A stretch of 64,000 bases of DNA from contig CP092874.1 in assembly GCA_030710605.1 (NCBI GenBank), positions 19,989,262-20,053,261 on the forward strand. Reading direction: 5' to 3'. The stretch is from Cordylochernes scorpioides (taxonomy: Eukaryota; Arthropoda; Arachnida; Pseudoscorpiones; Chernetidae). Position numbers and translations under genes: made by a program. Positions 12,218-22,436 of this stretch are shown here, piece after piece. Positions within the stretch are counted from its first letter, which is position 1, and every line of letters starts with the position of its first letter. The notes beneath the pieces are model-generated. The model did no database searches. It was not told the DNA's origin and saw nothing but the letters and a program-made list of their open reading frames with translations.

Positions 12218-12717
12218 TTGATAAACATTGTTAAATATAGGGCATTTAATTACACAATCGTTTTATTAATATTTATAGAAAATGGTAATACATATTCACA
12301 TTGGCGGAAAAATATATATATAAAACGTGACCTTATTTTATATTTTTCTATACTTTATCTTCCAATATATTTCAAAACTCTTATTATTTATAAAATCATT
12401 TTTTTTCTTTTTAATTTCAATATCTTTCTATACATATATATGGTTATACATACAGTCCGGCTAGTTGGCGTTCATGCTCCAGGAACCTGAGTTATAAATA
12501 TCTCTCTCTACAGTATTAAAAAATAATACAATCCTTTTCAATGAATAGCAAAATTCTTTTACAAATATCTTTGTAAAAAACGCGCATTGCAGAAATAAGT
12601 ATCATATTATAAAGGTATTTTACCATATAATTTTGTATTGGTAATAATATCTATCAAACTATAGCAACATATAGGTTATCCAGGCTCTTGGAACATATCT
12701 GTAGATATTAATAATAC
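12218..12717. other. A+T-rich, duplicated in copy B, no gene seen
   Basis: A+T-rich sequence upstream of the MMAA exon, also present at 59850-60320. It holds a short tag (ccaggaacctgagttata) that is seen at 4780 and 5170 as well. The missing first exon of MMAA could lie here or further upstream, but I could not identify it. Confidence 0.45.
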
Positions 12718-12719
12718 AT

Positions 12720-12911
12720 TTAAGGAAGTTGTACCTTTCAGCATGTATAGCGAGATACAGACAATAACTCTGAAACATATTACAGTGACCTTTATTGAAA
12801 ACACACAAAATAACCAAATATGAACAAAATTGGCTCTTTCTTCTTAAAAAAAATAGATGACCAGCGACATCAAAATATAAAACTTCATTAGGTTTTGTCC
12901 ATGAGTGTAAT
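12720..12911 (+). mobile_element. Tc1-like MITE with one 123-bp unit, copy A
   Basis: Begins near taaggaagttgtacctttcag and ends aggttttgtccatgagtgta, which is the inverted form of the usual start tacactcatggacaaaact. It has a single internal unit (gtatag ... cagacaataactctgaaa ... acctttattga), where the copy at 22437-22985 has several. Its right end comes to within 60 bases of the MMAA exon acceptor. Confidence 0.6.
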
Positions 12912-12969
12912 TATAAAAAAATGTAAAACTTTAGACAATGAAAATAATGAATGGTTATGTCAGTTTCAG

Positions 12970-15900
12970 GTTTTACTGAAGCAAACCCGCGTACTAAAAT
13001 ATCTCCTGAAGCCTGCGCAGTACAAACAACTTTACTCCACAGCATGCCAAGCCAACTCCGACCAGAATATCCTAAACCTGTTCAATGAGCTTGTTGCGGG
13101 AAGCCGCGGAGCTCTCTCCACCGCCATTACGCTGGTGGAGTCTAGCAAACCTTCGCACAAGGAACAAGCCAGCCATCTCCTCTCTCTCGCGCTGCAGCAG
13201 GAGAAGGACAAGTATAAACAACATGGCGCAAAGTCCCTTGCATTCAGGATTGGTCTAACAGGACCACCTGGGGCAGGAAAGTCAACTTTTATTGAAACTA
13301 TGGGACAGTTTCTGCTTGAGAAAGGCCATCGGTTGGCTGTCCTGGCTATTGATCCTTCCTCCTCCACTACGGGAGGTAAGTGTTCAACTATGCAAATTTA
13401 TTTTTATCCAAAACTTCACCTTTGCTGGTCCCAAGCCCGGATGAAAAAGGAGGAGGGGGAGCAGTAACAAGCTCGCTAAAAAACCTGGACTCAGCTGGCC
13501 CTGCTGATAGTACTCTGAAAGGGCTCCTAATCCAGGGATACAGGATTAGCAGCGTTTGTACTCCATGTTAGGAGCGGCTGCACATGGCGTCTGTTCCTCA
13601 TGTCAGATGCGGCCATTTCTTTTGGAGCTAAGTCGGCCTGCCACTGAGTAGTGCTCCCAGTCTTAATGACAAAGGCAGATGCATTCTACTTCACCCAGTC
13701 ATGATGGTTATCAAATCTCAAGTCTTAAGCTTTACAAGCTTGACACCTAATATGATTGAGTGGAGATAAGAAAGAAGATTTTTAACCCAATTACATATTA
13801 TTCTCCAATATGTGAATGTGTATAAAACATTCAATTATACTACAATATACAGTAGAACCTCAACAAGAGGACACTCTTGCTAGAGGACACCTCTCTACAA
13901 AATACAGTTATGTGTATTTGTCAAACTATCATTATTACTATTTAGATACTTTCCTGTAAGAGGACATCTTTCTCTAAAGGACAATTAGGTGTTGCCCTAT
14001 GCAGAAAGGTTCTTCTGTATTTATCTATTTTAATTTGTGTGACTTGTATATTATTGAGAGAGGAAGGAAGAAGTGGATTTATGGGGAACTAGGGGATATT
14101 TGTAATGGAGCTCTGGCACATTTGTAAGTGCAAAGTCGAACTGCTTTTCACATGTGTAGACATGTGGTGTGCTTACAGTAAAAAGCAGTCGTCAACTTCT
14201 ACCCACCACAATGGCCTGTACCACTTGTACTTAAAATAATAATATACACTATAACTTCTTCAATTCCACAATGACTTTAATTCAATATTTACTTCAACAG
14301 TTTTTCAAATCCCAATCAGCTAAACTCCGCCTTTGCCGGTCCCAATCCCGGATGAAAAAGGAGCAGGGGGAGCAGTAACAAGCTCACTAAAAAACCTGGG
14401 CTCAGCTGGCCCAGCTGATAGTACCCTGTAAGGGCTCCCGGGATACAGGATGAGCAGCATTTGTACTCCATCTTAGGAGCGGCTGCACATGGTGTCTGTT
14501 CCTCATGTCAGAGGCGGCCATTTCTTTTGGAGCTAAGTCAGCCTGCCACTGAGTAGTGCTCCCAGTCTTAATGACAAAGGCAGATGCATTCTACTTCACC
14601 AAGTCATGATGGTTGTCAAAACACATTATCCCCAGCAGACACCATCAACAAGCTTTACAAGCTTGACACCCTAATATGATTGAGTGGAGATAAGAAAGAA
14701 GAAGAAGATTTCATCAGACTTTAATTCAATTGAAAATTCTGATCTCTTGGAGTGTTGAAGTTAGTTGCATATACCAACATCACTTAGGACTAAGAGATTT
14801 TATGTTGTTATAACTACGGTTATATAATACTTGTCACTTAAAACTTGGTACCTTAGAATATTATAACCAAGTTGGGTGCTGTTATAAAGTAGCTTGTTAT
14901 ATCAAGTTTAACACTATATAGTGTTAAACATGTTTTTTTTACAAGATCTAAAATTTCTTTCATTACAACCGAATTTGCATAAATTTTGAAACATATGCAA
15001 ATTTGGTTGTAATGAAAGAAATTCTTTGCACCAATGATTAGGTACAATTTGGATTATAGATTGAAAACACAAGGCAACAAGATCAAATCTAAATACATAA
15101 ATATGCTGTTACCGAAACATCCTACACTATTTTATGTATTTGGATTTTGTGTTCTTTAATGTTTTAATGCAATCATTTATTGATTAGTAGTAATGATTGT
15201 CCCACAATAAAATTGTGGCAGCCTGTACTGTTCATGATAAAATTGTGAACAGGAGTCGACATTCCATTATTGGTATCTGAACCAAAAGCCTGGAGCTATT
15301 CTAGAATGTGGGATGAACCGATAAGCAGCAACCTATATCTCCAGGCTTAAAACTGGATAGCCATACATGACCACTTCTCTTCCAGGATGGTGTTGTGGGG
15401 GACGAGAGACTTCCTTCCTGCCTGCTGGGATGACAGACCACGCCGTCAGCAAACATACAAGCGGGGGACATGAAATTGGAGATGACCACCGATGTGTGGC
15501 GCAGCATATCAGCGGAAGTGAATGAGAACCAGAATAGACATTCTAGGGTGTTGTACTTTTTGTCTTCCTCTAAAAATGTAGCTAATAAGTAATACCAATA
15601 AAACACTAACTTTGAAATACTTTCTGGGCCATCGCTGGACTAATAAATAGACACACTACAGTGTCTACCCACAATACACCATCTACAGGACCAAAGAGAC
15701 CTCACCAGACCACCTCTTGGAATGTATGGGAGCCTCAAGACAAGACCTGTATTCCAACCTTGCTAGGATTGTGAATTTGATCAATGAATATAGTCTCCAT
15801 GACCTTGTATAATTATATAATGGGATAATATAAAAAATGATAAAATTGAGAAAAACATTTTAAAAATACAAAAATATTTTCTCACAATGAGTTTCTTTTA

Positions 15901-18900
15901 AAATGCTAGCTTTCAAGTGATAATCGCTCTTCAACGGGCTTAATAAAAAATACAGATTATATCTTACAATAAATATTTACAAATATATACATGCGCAGCG
16001 TGGATATTTACAACTGAAATTTTAAAATTGAAATGTAATTTAAACATTTTTTTTATCTAACATATCTAAATTAAATGTTATGGAATATGTCTTTTTATGT
16101 TTTTAGGACAACCAGAACCTATAAAATTGATCTATTGATTACTTCTAAGGTATTGGTGATAGTATCTTCCTGTTTATACTCTATTATATTCATTAGAAAT
16201 GAGAGATTTTAAAAGTAACCGTTGATATTTGTTCTTAATATTCTTGTAGTGACATTTGGTTTCTGATATGTTGAATTGATGACTGGTCTGTGCAATATGT
16301 TGATAGATCATGGAGTCTTCTTCTTTCTTATCTCCACTCAATCATATTAGGGTATCAAGTGGGGGTCGGTGGAAGGATGGTCTAAACCGTTGGTTTTCGA
16401 CCGCTACGACCCGGGTTCGATTCCCGCATTGGGCACTTTTTTATGTTAAAAAAAAAAAATGCTCCAATGGCCCCCCGATTCTTGCAAAAGTCCAACCCCA
16501 CCAGCGAGTGCAAGTAACCAAACGGGGCTCTGGCACATTTGTAAGTGCAAAGTCGAACTGCTTTTCACATGTGTAGACATGTGGTGCACTTACAGTAAAA
16601 GCAGTCGCCAACTTCTACCCGCCATGATTATCATGGCCTGTACCACGTGTACTAGGGATAAGCTAAAAAAAAAAAAAAAAAGGGTATCAAGTTGTGACCC
16701 TTGATGGTGTCTTTTTGACAACAATCATAATTGAGTGAAGTAGAATGCGTCTGCCTTTGTCATTAAGACTGGGAGTACTACTCAGTAGCAGGCCGACTTA
16801 GCTCCAAAAGAAATGGCCCTCTCTGACATGAGGAACAGACACCATGTGCAGCGGTTCCTAACATGGAGTACAAATGCTGCTCATCCTGTATCCCTGGAGT
16901 CTTTACAGGGTACTATCAGCCGGGTCAGCTGAGCCCAGGTTTTTTACTAAGCTTGTTACTGCTCCCCCTCCTCCTTTTTCATCCGGGCTTGAGACCAGCA
17001 AAGGCGGAGTTAAAGGCGGAGTTAGATCATGGAGGGTTGGTCTAGTTCTGATATTTCTATTGTGTGTTTATTCTGTACTGTACTAGCTATGTGTATTTGT
17101 GGAACTCCAGGGTCATTGATGGGGGACAAGACCAGGATGCCCCATCTCACCAGGAGCCCCCAAGCCTACATCCGGCCTTCACCATCCCGCGGCCAGCTGG
17201 GAGGAGTCACCCTGTGCACCAACGAGGTGGTGACCCTGTGTGAGAGTGCCGGGTACGACATCATCCTGGTGGAGACAGTGGGAGTGGGCCAGGCCGAGCA
17301 TCTGGTGGCAGACATGACAGACATGGTGGTCCTGCTCATCCCCCCGGGTTCCGGGGATGAACTCCAAGGCATCAAAAGAGGCATTGTGGAGGTCGCAGAC
17401 CTTGTGGCTGTCACCAAGTGTGACGGGGACCTTGTCAACAGAGCTCGAAATGTTCAGTCCGAGTACACCTCTGCACTCAAATACTTCAGGTCACGGACCC
17501 CTCTCTGGAAGCCTAAGGTGGGTTCACCTGCTCTCTGTGTGTGGTCTTGGGATGTTGGGGGAGTCACAATTTATTATGGCTCACTGGGGAACCAAAACAT
17601 GAGTTCAGTAGTGTCATTCCTTTTGTCCATTTTTTAAACGCAGGTTCCTGGAATGTCCAGAATTCTCCAACTACCTGATGTTAGTTGAAGAAAGTTGTGC
17701 TACTACAGGACTGCTGATAATTGGGACTGCTGATAATTGGGACTGCTGATAATTGGGATTGTTAATAATTGAGGCTACTGATGACTAGAACTGTTATCAT
17801 TGGGGCTACTGATGACTGGAACTGTTGATCATGGAAATTCTGATAACTGAAGCCGTTTAAGTTTGGGGCTACTGATAATTGGGACTGCTGATAATTGGGA
17901 CTGCTGATAATTGGGATTGTTAATAATTGAGGATACTGATGACTGGAACTGTTATCATTGGGGCTACTGATGACTGGAACTGTTGATCATGGAAATTCTG
18001 ATAACTGAAGCCGTTTAAGATTGGGACTACTGATAATAGGAAATTCTGATAACCGAAACTGTTGAAGATTGGGACTACTGATAATAGGAAATTCTGATAA
18101 CCGAAGCTGTTGAAGATTTGGACTACTGATAATAGGAAATTCTGATAACTGAAGCTGTTGAAGATTGGGGCTACTGATAATAGGAAATTCTGATAACTGA
18201 AGCTGTTGAAGATTGGGACTACTGATAATAGGAAATTCTGATAACCGAAGCTGTTGAAGATTGGGGGCTACTGATAACTGGAGCTGTTGATCATTGGAAA
18301 TTCTGATAACTGAAGCTGTTGAAGATTAGGGCTACTGATAATAGGAAATTCTGATAACTGAAGCTGTTGAAGATTGGGGCTACTGATAACTGGAGCTGTT
18401 GATCATTGGAAATTCTGATAACTGAAGCTGTTGAAGATTAGGGCTACTGATAATAGGAAATTCTGATAACTGAAGCTGTTGAAGATTGGGGCTACTGATA
18501 ACTGGAGCTGTTGATCTTTGGAAATTCTGATAACTGAAGCTGTTGAAGATTGGGGCTACTGATAACTGGAGCTGTTGATCATTGGAAATTCTGATAACTG
18601 AAGCTGTTGAAGATTGGGACTACAAATAACTGTGACTGCCTATAATTGTGGCTACAGATAACTGTTTCTAATTTCTGCTTGTCCCAGGGAGGACTAAATA
18701 GAATACCCTCCAAACACAAGCCATGTGATGATCCAGGTGGTTGGGATTTCTGCCAGAGAGAACAAGGGCATCCCTGAGATGTGGGAGACTATGCAAACTT
18801 TCCACAAGAAGATGCTGGAGGCGGGGGAGCTGGAAGCCAAGAGGAGAGAACAGCTATGCAAATTGCTGTGGAACCGGGTGAGCGATGGACTACTGGAAGC

Positions 18901-19039
18901 CTTGCGCAGCCACCCAGACATCTCTCCACAGACCCAGGCTCTGGAACAACAAGTGGCTGGAGGGGAGGTCACTCCACGCCACGCTGCTAGCCAGTTGTTA
19001 CAGCAGTTTCTTTCTCTGATCACATTGCGCAAGTCCTGA
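12970..19039 (+). CDS. MMAA: Methylmalonic aciduria type A protein (MMAA), G3E-family GTPase; three exons seen
   Basis: Mitochondrial GTPase of the MeaB/ArgK family that loads and protects adenosylcobalamin on methylmalonyl-CoA mutase (propionate catabolism). Exons: 12970-13375, 17111-17517 and 18737-19039 (stop TGA). Junctions are in phase, with donors gtaagt and gtgggt and acceptors tttcag, ctccag and atccag. The first exon carries the P-loop GPPGAGKST at 13261-13287, then the LAIDPSSS segment. The second carries GDKTRM, ETVGVGQ (switch/Walker B region) and TKCDGD at 17413-17430, the base-recognition motif. The third carries [13 protein letters not shown] and the C-terminal dimerisation helices, ending TLRKS. 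About 371 residues are visible against 418 in human, so an upstream exon with the start codon and mitochondrial leader is missing. The exon cannot run further 5': copy B has a 2-base insertion just before the acceptor, and a MITE ends at 12911. Confidence 0.9.
13418..13782 (+). mobile_element. LINE-derived non-autonomous element (5' end joined to 3' end)
   Basis: Starts tgctggtcccaagcccggat and ends gattgagtggagataagaaagaaga. The same tail ends true LINE coding fragments at 19125-19575, so this is an internally deleted derivative. Other copies: 14325-14712, 16310-17010 (inverted) and 62190-62555. It lies in MMAA intron 1 of copy A only. Confidence 0.6.
14085..14240 (+). mobile_element. 3' part of tRNA-derived SINE
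   Basis: Matches the 3' half of the SINE at 16361-16681 (ctctggcacatttgtaagtg, cttttcacatgtgtagacatg, atggcctgtaccac). The tRNA head is missing. Also present in copy B at 61980-62110, so it predates the duplication. Confidence 0.7.
14325..14712 (+). mobile_element. LINE-derived non-autonomous element
   Basis: Second copy of the element at 13418-13782: starts tgccggtcccaatcccggat, ends gattgagtggagataagaaagaagaaga. Contained in both halves of the duplication (partner 62190-62555). It includes accatcaacaagctttacaag, which encodes part of the C-terminus in the related LINE at 19125-19575. Confidence 0.65.
14815..15180. repeat. Foldback elements
   Basis: Two inverted repeats lie next to each other: arms around 14950-14978 and 14993-15022 (tttctttcattacaacc versus ggttgtaatgaaagaaa), and 15060-15165, where aaaacacaaggcaacaagat pairs loosely with atttggattttgtgtt. 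The second is a decayed relative of the palindrome at 20147-20285 (both have gttaccgaaacat in the centre). Copy B has both at 63260-63770. Confidence 0.6.
15280..15620 (+). repeat. Unidentified repeat ending in an A-rich tail
   Basis: A moderately GC-rich stretch (ctggagctattctagaatgtg ... gaccaccgatgtgtggcgcag) ending with aataaaacac. Copy B starts the same block at the window edge. It could be a LINE 3' UTR, but I see no diagnostic motif. Confidence 0.35.
15655..15815 (+). pseudogene. C-terminal fragment of an I-type LINE
   Basis: Plus-strand frame reads [10 protein letters not shown], then [18 protein letters not shown] and a stop. The H...C part of a terminal zinc finger followed by a short helix and a stop is how RNase H-type LINE ORF2 proteins end. 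Everything upstream is missing. Confidence 0.55.
16310..17010 (-). mobile_element. LINE-derived element, inverted, split by a SINE
   Basis: Reverse complement of the family at 13418: tail complement (tcttcttctttcttatctcc) at 16315-16335, head complement (ctcctttttcatccgggctt) at 16970-16990. It is interrupted by the SINE at 16361-16681. Open frames seen here are chance. Confidence 0.65.
16361..16681 (+). mobile_element. tRNA-derived SINE, full length with target-site duplication
   Basis: tRNA-like head (gtcggtggaaggatggtc ... ccgggttcgattcccg, B box at 16414-16424), a T/A-rich joint, then a body with ctctggcacatttgtaagtg and atggcctgtaccacgtgtac, ending in an A run. An 11-base direct repeat gggtatcaagt flanks it (16350-16360 and 16682-16692). 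Other copies in whole or part: 14085, 19907, 20449, 33631, 33945, 61980. Confidence 0.85.
17690..18665 (+). repeat. Minisatellite in MMAA intron 2
   Basis: About 1 kb of imperfect tandem repeats. The basic unit is about 48 bases (gaagctgttgaagattggg, actactgataataggaaatt, ctgataac), mixed with a variant that has ctactgataactggagctgttgatcattgg. It starts about 170 bases after the exon donor and stops about 70 bases before the next acceptor. Higher-order alternation of the two unit types is visible around 18250-18600. Confidence 0.9.
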
Positions 19040-19087
19040 CCACAACTTTATCTCTAACTCTTTATATTGTTACGTTATAGTCAACAT

Positions 19088-19093
19088 AATAAA
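19088..19093 (+). promoter_or_regulatory. Poly(A) signal of MMAA
   Basis: AATAAA 48 bases after the MMAA stop codon, followed by a T-rich/GT-rich stretch. It marks the last exon as 18737 to about 19110. Confidence 0.7.
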
Positions 19094-19124
19094 TGTTTAT
19101 TTTTATATGCGTATATGTGTATTA

Positions 19125-19575
19125 ATTGCCTGCAATTCTTAGCCTGCAACCCCAAGACATATTATTGACTGTATTGACTCATCCATTGATGAGCTCTACT
19201 CTTCCCCAGTAGACACCATCAACAAGCTTTACAAGCTTGATAACTTAGTGTGATTGAGTGGAGATAAGAAAGAAGAGGAAGGTAGATGTGAAAAACTGTC
19301 GGATAATTACAGCAAAGCTGGTTCTGTCCTCCCAAGAGAACAACAGTCTTTGATTTCCCGACTTAAGTCTGGTCATCTACGTACAATGACAGAATGGTTG
19401 CAGGGTTTCCCCACTATGTACTAAGTGCAATTCTCAGCCTGCAACCCCAAAACATATTATTGACTGTATTGACTCATCCATTGATGAGCTCTACTCTTTC
19501 CCAGTAGACACCATCAACAAGCTTTACAAGCTTGATAACTTAGTGTGATTGAGTGGAGATAAGAAAGAAGAAGAT
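19125..19575 (+). pseudogene. C-terminal end of I-type LINE, two partial copies
   Basis: Reads LPREQQSLISRLKSGHLRTM at about 19338-19400, a typical post-RNase H segment, then a finger region (cctgcaaccccaaaacatattattgactgt) and [13 protein letters not shown] before a stop. The 3' tail is gattgagtggagataagaaagaagaaga. The finger-to-tail block occurs twice (19135-19275 and 19430-19575), so a second, shorter 3' end sits directly upstream. Frames are broken. Confidence 0.65.
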
Positions 19576-19906
19576 TCAATTGTCAGCCAATGTATCGATA
19601 AAATTTGTAACATTTTTTGAGCAATGTTGTTTATTTTTACATAAATCATAAATAATTATTTAATTAAAAAGTCATATATTGGATAAAAATTAAATATTTA
19701 TTTATGGATTGCTCTATTTTCAAAAAAATATAATATTATCTTGGAGGAACCGCTTAATTAGCAAAACCACTGAGAGGGTTCACCACTGATGAGCCAAGCC
19801 CTCTCATTTCAATAACTATTATCATTGCAGTAAAGTCTGTAGAGATTACAATTTATGTAAAAAGAAACACATTGACATAAATGATTTTTACATATATGTG
19901 TGTAGT

Positions 19907-20400
19907 ATTTTTTTTTTTTGCTTATCCCTAGTACACATGGTACAGGCCATGATAATCATGGGGGGGGGGGGGGTAGAAGTAGGCAACTGCTTTTCCTGTA
20001 AGTGAACCACATGTTTACACATGTGAAAAGCAGTTCGACTTTGCACTTACAAATGTGCCAGAGCCCTGTTTGGTTACTTGCACTCACTGGTAGGGTTGGA
20101 GTTTTGCAAGAATCAGGGGCCACTGGAGCATTTAAAAAAAATTAGAAACACAAGGTAACAAGACCAAATCCAAATAAATAAATAGTGTGTGAAATTTCGG
20201 TAACAGCATTGTTACCGAAACATCGCACACTATTTGTTTATTTGAAATTGGTCTTATTGCCTTGTGTTTCTAATCTATAATCCAAATTGTGCCTTATCAT
20301 TTTTTTTTAATTGGAGAAAAAAGTGCTCAAATACGAAATTTGATCCTGGGTCGTAGCAGTTGAAAACTAACAGTTTATATTGCTGGTCCCCCAACACCTA
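19907..20400 (-). mobile_element. tRNA-derived SINE, split by a palindromic MITE
   Basis: Minus-strand copy of the SINE at 16361: body at 19907-20145, tRNA-like head complement (gaaatttgatcctgggtcg) at about 20335-20395. The two parts are separated by the foldback element at 20147-20285. A run of G at 19961-19973 is probably slippage. Confidence 0.75.
20147..20285. mobile_element. Palindromic (foldback) MITE
   Basis: Arms of about 62 bases: agaaacacaaggtaacaaga ... gtttcggtaacag on the left and ttaccgaaacatcgcacac ... ttgccttgtgtttct on the right, with a loop of about 5 bases. It sits inside a SINE, which fixes their order of arrival. Confidence 0.8.
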
Positions 20401-20448
20401 GCTATAGCTCACTTATGGAAGGTTGTAAATATTTATATAGTGTTTTTC

Positions 20449-20556
20449 TGCTTTTCATATGTGTAGACATGTGGTGCACTTACAGTAAAAGCAGTTGCCA
20501 ACTTCTACCCACCATGATTATCATGGCCTGTACCACGTGTACTAGGGATAAGCAAA
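20449..20556 (+). mobile_element. SINE 3' fragment
   Basis: 3' third of the SINE (gcttttcatatgtgtagacatg ... tgtactagggataagc) ending in an A run and (TA)n. The probable solo LTR follows directly. Confidence 0.65.
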
Positions 20557-20568
20557 AAAATATATATA

Positions 20569-21197
20569 TGTGATATCTTGGGACCTCTGGGACCAGTGTT
20601 ACCTGATGCTAGACGAACCTCGATGTCAACTCTACTGTGCAGTCGTGGTGGAAGGCGACACAGCTGGGCCAAAGGTGAAATAAACAAACAGAGATTCCAC
20701 TAAGAAGCGTCTGACGTCAAGAAGGAATGGGATGAGGAGATTTCCGACAGGAAAGGGTTTACCTTTTATCGGAGCGTCCGGTGCACTGGGACTGGAACGA
20801 CGACTAACTAAGGACTGACTAACTGAGGATCAGGACCTCCTTTTATAACGAAGCGGGTCCGAACAGGTCGCTGCCCTTTTCTGACGTAAACAGGGGGGGA
20901 AAGTTTTATTATCCAGGAGGGCCACGACCTCGTAAAAGTTGGACTGGGTTTGCTAGGCCTTCTTTTCTATTCTCACCTAAGCCTGATTAGTTTTAACCTT
21001 AATTTTCTCCTGTTAGTCTCCATTCCTTCTATCTGTACAGTTGCTATACTTTATTAGATTCTTACGCGGTACAGATTGATGTTATTTGAGGCTTTCTATT
21101 TGCAGTAAATAAGAAGTTATATACAGTCACGTGGTGGAACATGTGGTATTAGATATCTGGATTATTTACAACAAGTCCAGGGTCTTAAATCATCACA
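20569..21197 (+). mobile_element. Probable solo LTR
   Basis: A 629-base block that is less A+T-rich than its flanks, bounded by tgtgat and atcaca (perfect 6-base inverted ends, TG...CA). Both sides are (TA)n, compatible with a tatat target duplication. A TATA-like ccttttataacgaagcg lies inside at about 20850. There is no coding sequence and no second copy nearby. Orientation is from the TATA-like site only. Confidence 0.5.
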
Positions 21198-21554
21198 TAT
21201 ATATAATGTTTTAAATAATATAAATTACCTTGTTACCTTATGTTTCTAATTCAAATTGTACCTTAGCATTTATTTATTGTCATTTTTCTCTATTCAAATC
21301 TCTTCTAACCAGTTCTCCAGTTTAAAATAACTTTATTAGGTGCCGTTCAAAAAGAGAAACCCAAATCATCATATTGACAATAATGTGGGGAGAGGGTTAT
21401 ATACAATGGTTCATTTACAATTATATTATGGTATCTCTTTAGACCCGGAATCTTGGGGATTTCTTACTTTTGGAGAGGTTTTTACTGGCTGGTTTGATAT
21501 TTAAAGTGTATTTCTCCCCTCCCCCCCCCCCCCCCACTTTTCATTGTTCTGAAA

Positions 21555-22281
21555 TCTACTTATATAATTGCCTTATTCTGTCTGTGTGAAGTTCACGGAT
21601 AGATTTTGGTCATCGACGCGCGCATCATCATTATGATCATTTTCATTATCTAATGATAATAATAATTATTATTATTATTGCTTATATAATTGCCTTATTC
21701 TGTCTGTGTGAAGTTCACTGTGTGAAGTTCACGGATAGATTTTGGTCAGAATGGATAAAATAAAAAAAGTGTCAAGGGATGGGAATCGAACCCACGACCT
21801 TCCGCTTACCGGGCAGATGCCATGACCACTAGGCTACCATGGACATATTTTTTTGTTCATAAAGTTAATATATGATGCTAATATATATAATAATTGTATA
21901 AACGATAAATTATGTGAATTTTTTTTTGTTTCGATTTATTGAAAAAAAAAAACGATATTGTGCCTTTAAAAAATGATCTTCATTACTATGCAGTATTCTA
22001 TTTAGTCAATATACCTAAGTTCATGTTGCAAATGTAATTATCTCTATCGATTTAGTAGGTGAAATGCAAAAAAAAAAAATCGACATGATGAAATATTTAT
22101 GAAAATTCACATTTTTATTTTTATATTTTCAAGACACACACAGTTTGGGGCGGGACGTTTCACAAGAGAGACATCCACGGCGCCAATTTATAATTGTAAC
22201 GAATAGTATTTGAATTAAAACGTTTTTAAAATATATATGCACTCGGGTAAAACCCGGGCGTTGCCCGGGCCATTCGTCTAG
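21555..22281 (+). mobile_element. Non-autonomous Helitron with a tRNA-like insert
   Basis: Starts TCTACTTATATAATTGCC after an A and ends hairpin cccgggcgttgcccggg ... gtCTAG before a T, exactly the Helitron A|T insertion rule. The 5' end segment (ttatataattgccttattctg) is partly duplicated at 21683-21740. A tRNA-like sequence lies at 21770-21844. No Rep/helicase coding sequence. Confidence 0.8.
21770..21844 (-). pseudogene. tRNA-like sequence inside Helitron
   Basis: Minus strand: D arm tagcctagtggtcatggca, anticodon arm tctgcccggtaagcgga, T arm gtgggttcgattcccat, then an A/T-rich end. Base 33 would be C, not T, and the 7-bp acceptor stem does not close, so it is probably a tRNA-derived relic. 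By position the anticodon would be GGT, but I would not name it. Confidence 0.5.
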
Positions 22282-22436
22282 TATACTAATAATAACTTTA
22301 TTAGGTACCACTCAAAAACCTAGTTTATGATATTTACATATGTACATTTACAGTGTATTTACATATTTACATGGTTAGTGGTGTGGGATCTTGGATTTGG
22401 GATGTTATTTCTTATATAATGGGTTGTTTTCCTTAT

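Larger units (their letters stand above)
9819..15388 (+). repeat. Large duplicated segment, copy A
   Basis: Aligns collinearly with 54157-64000 (copy B) apart from private insertions: A alone carries the tRNA-bearing Helitron block at about 10022-11325 and the LINE relic at 13418-13782; B alone carries Copia, the LTR-like block and a Helitron. The repeat includes the first visible MMAA exon. The left limit is set by the N gap in copy B and the right limit by the window end, so the real repeat may be longer. Confidence 0.85.

Noticed and set aside
12895-12969. 5' extension of the MMAA exon to an upstream ATG
   Set aside because: The added residues come from a MITE end and intron; copy B has a 2-base insertion here that breaks the frame, and a good acceptor lies at 12968-12969.
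13032-13367. Minus-strand frame opposite the MMAA exon, also opposite its second copy
   Set aside because: Shadow of a conserved coding exon; conservation between copies follows from the plus-strand protein.
16863-17086. Open frames just before MMAA exon 2
   Set aside because: They run through an inverted LINE relic into the intron end; exon 2 starts at the acceptor 17110/17111.
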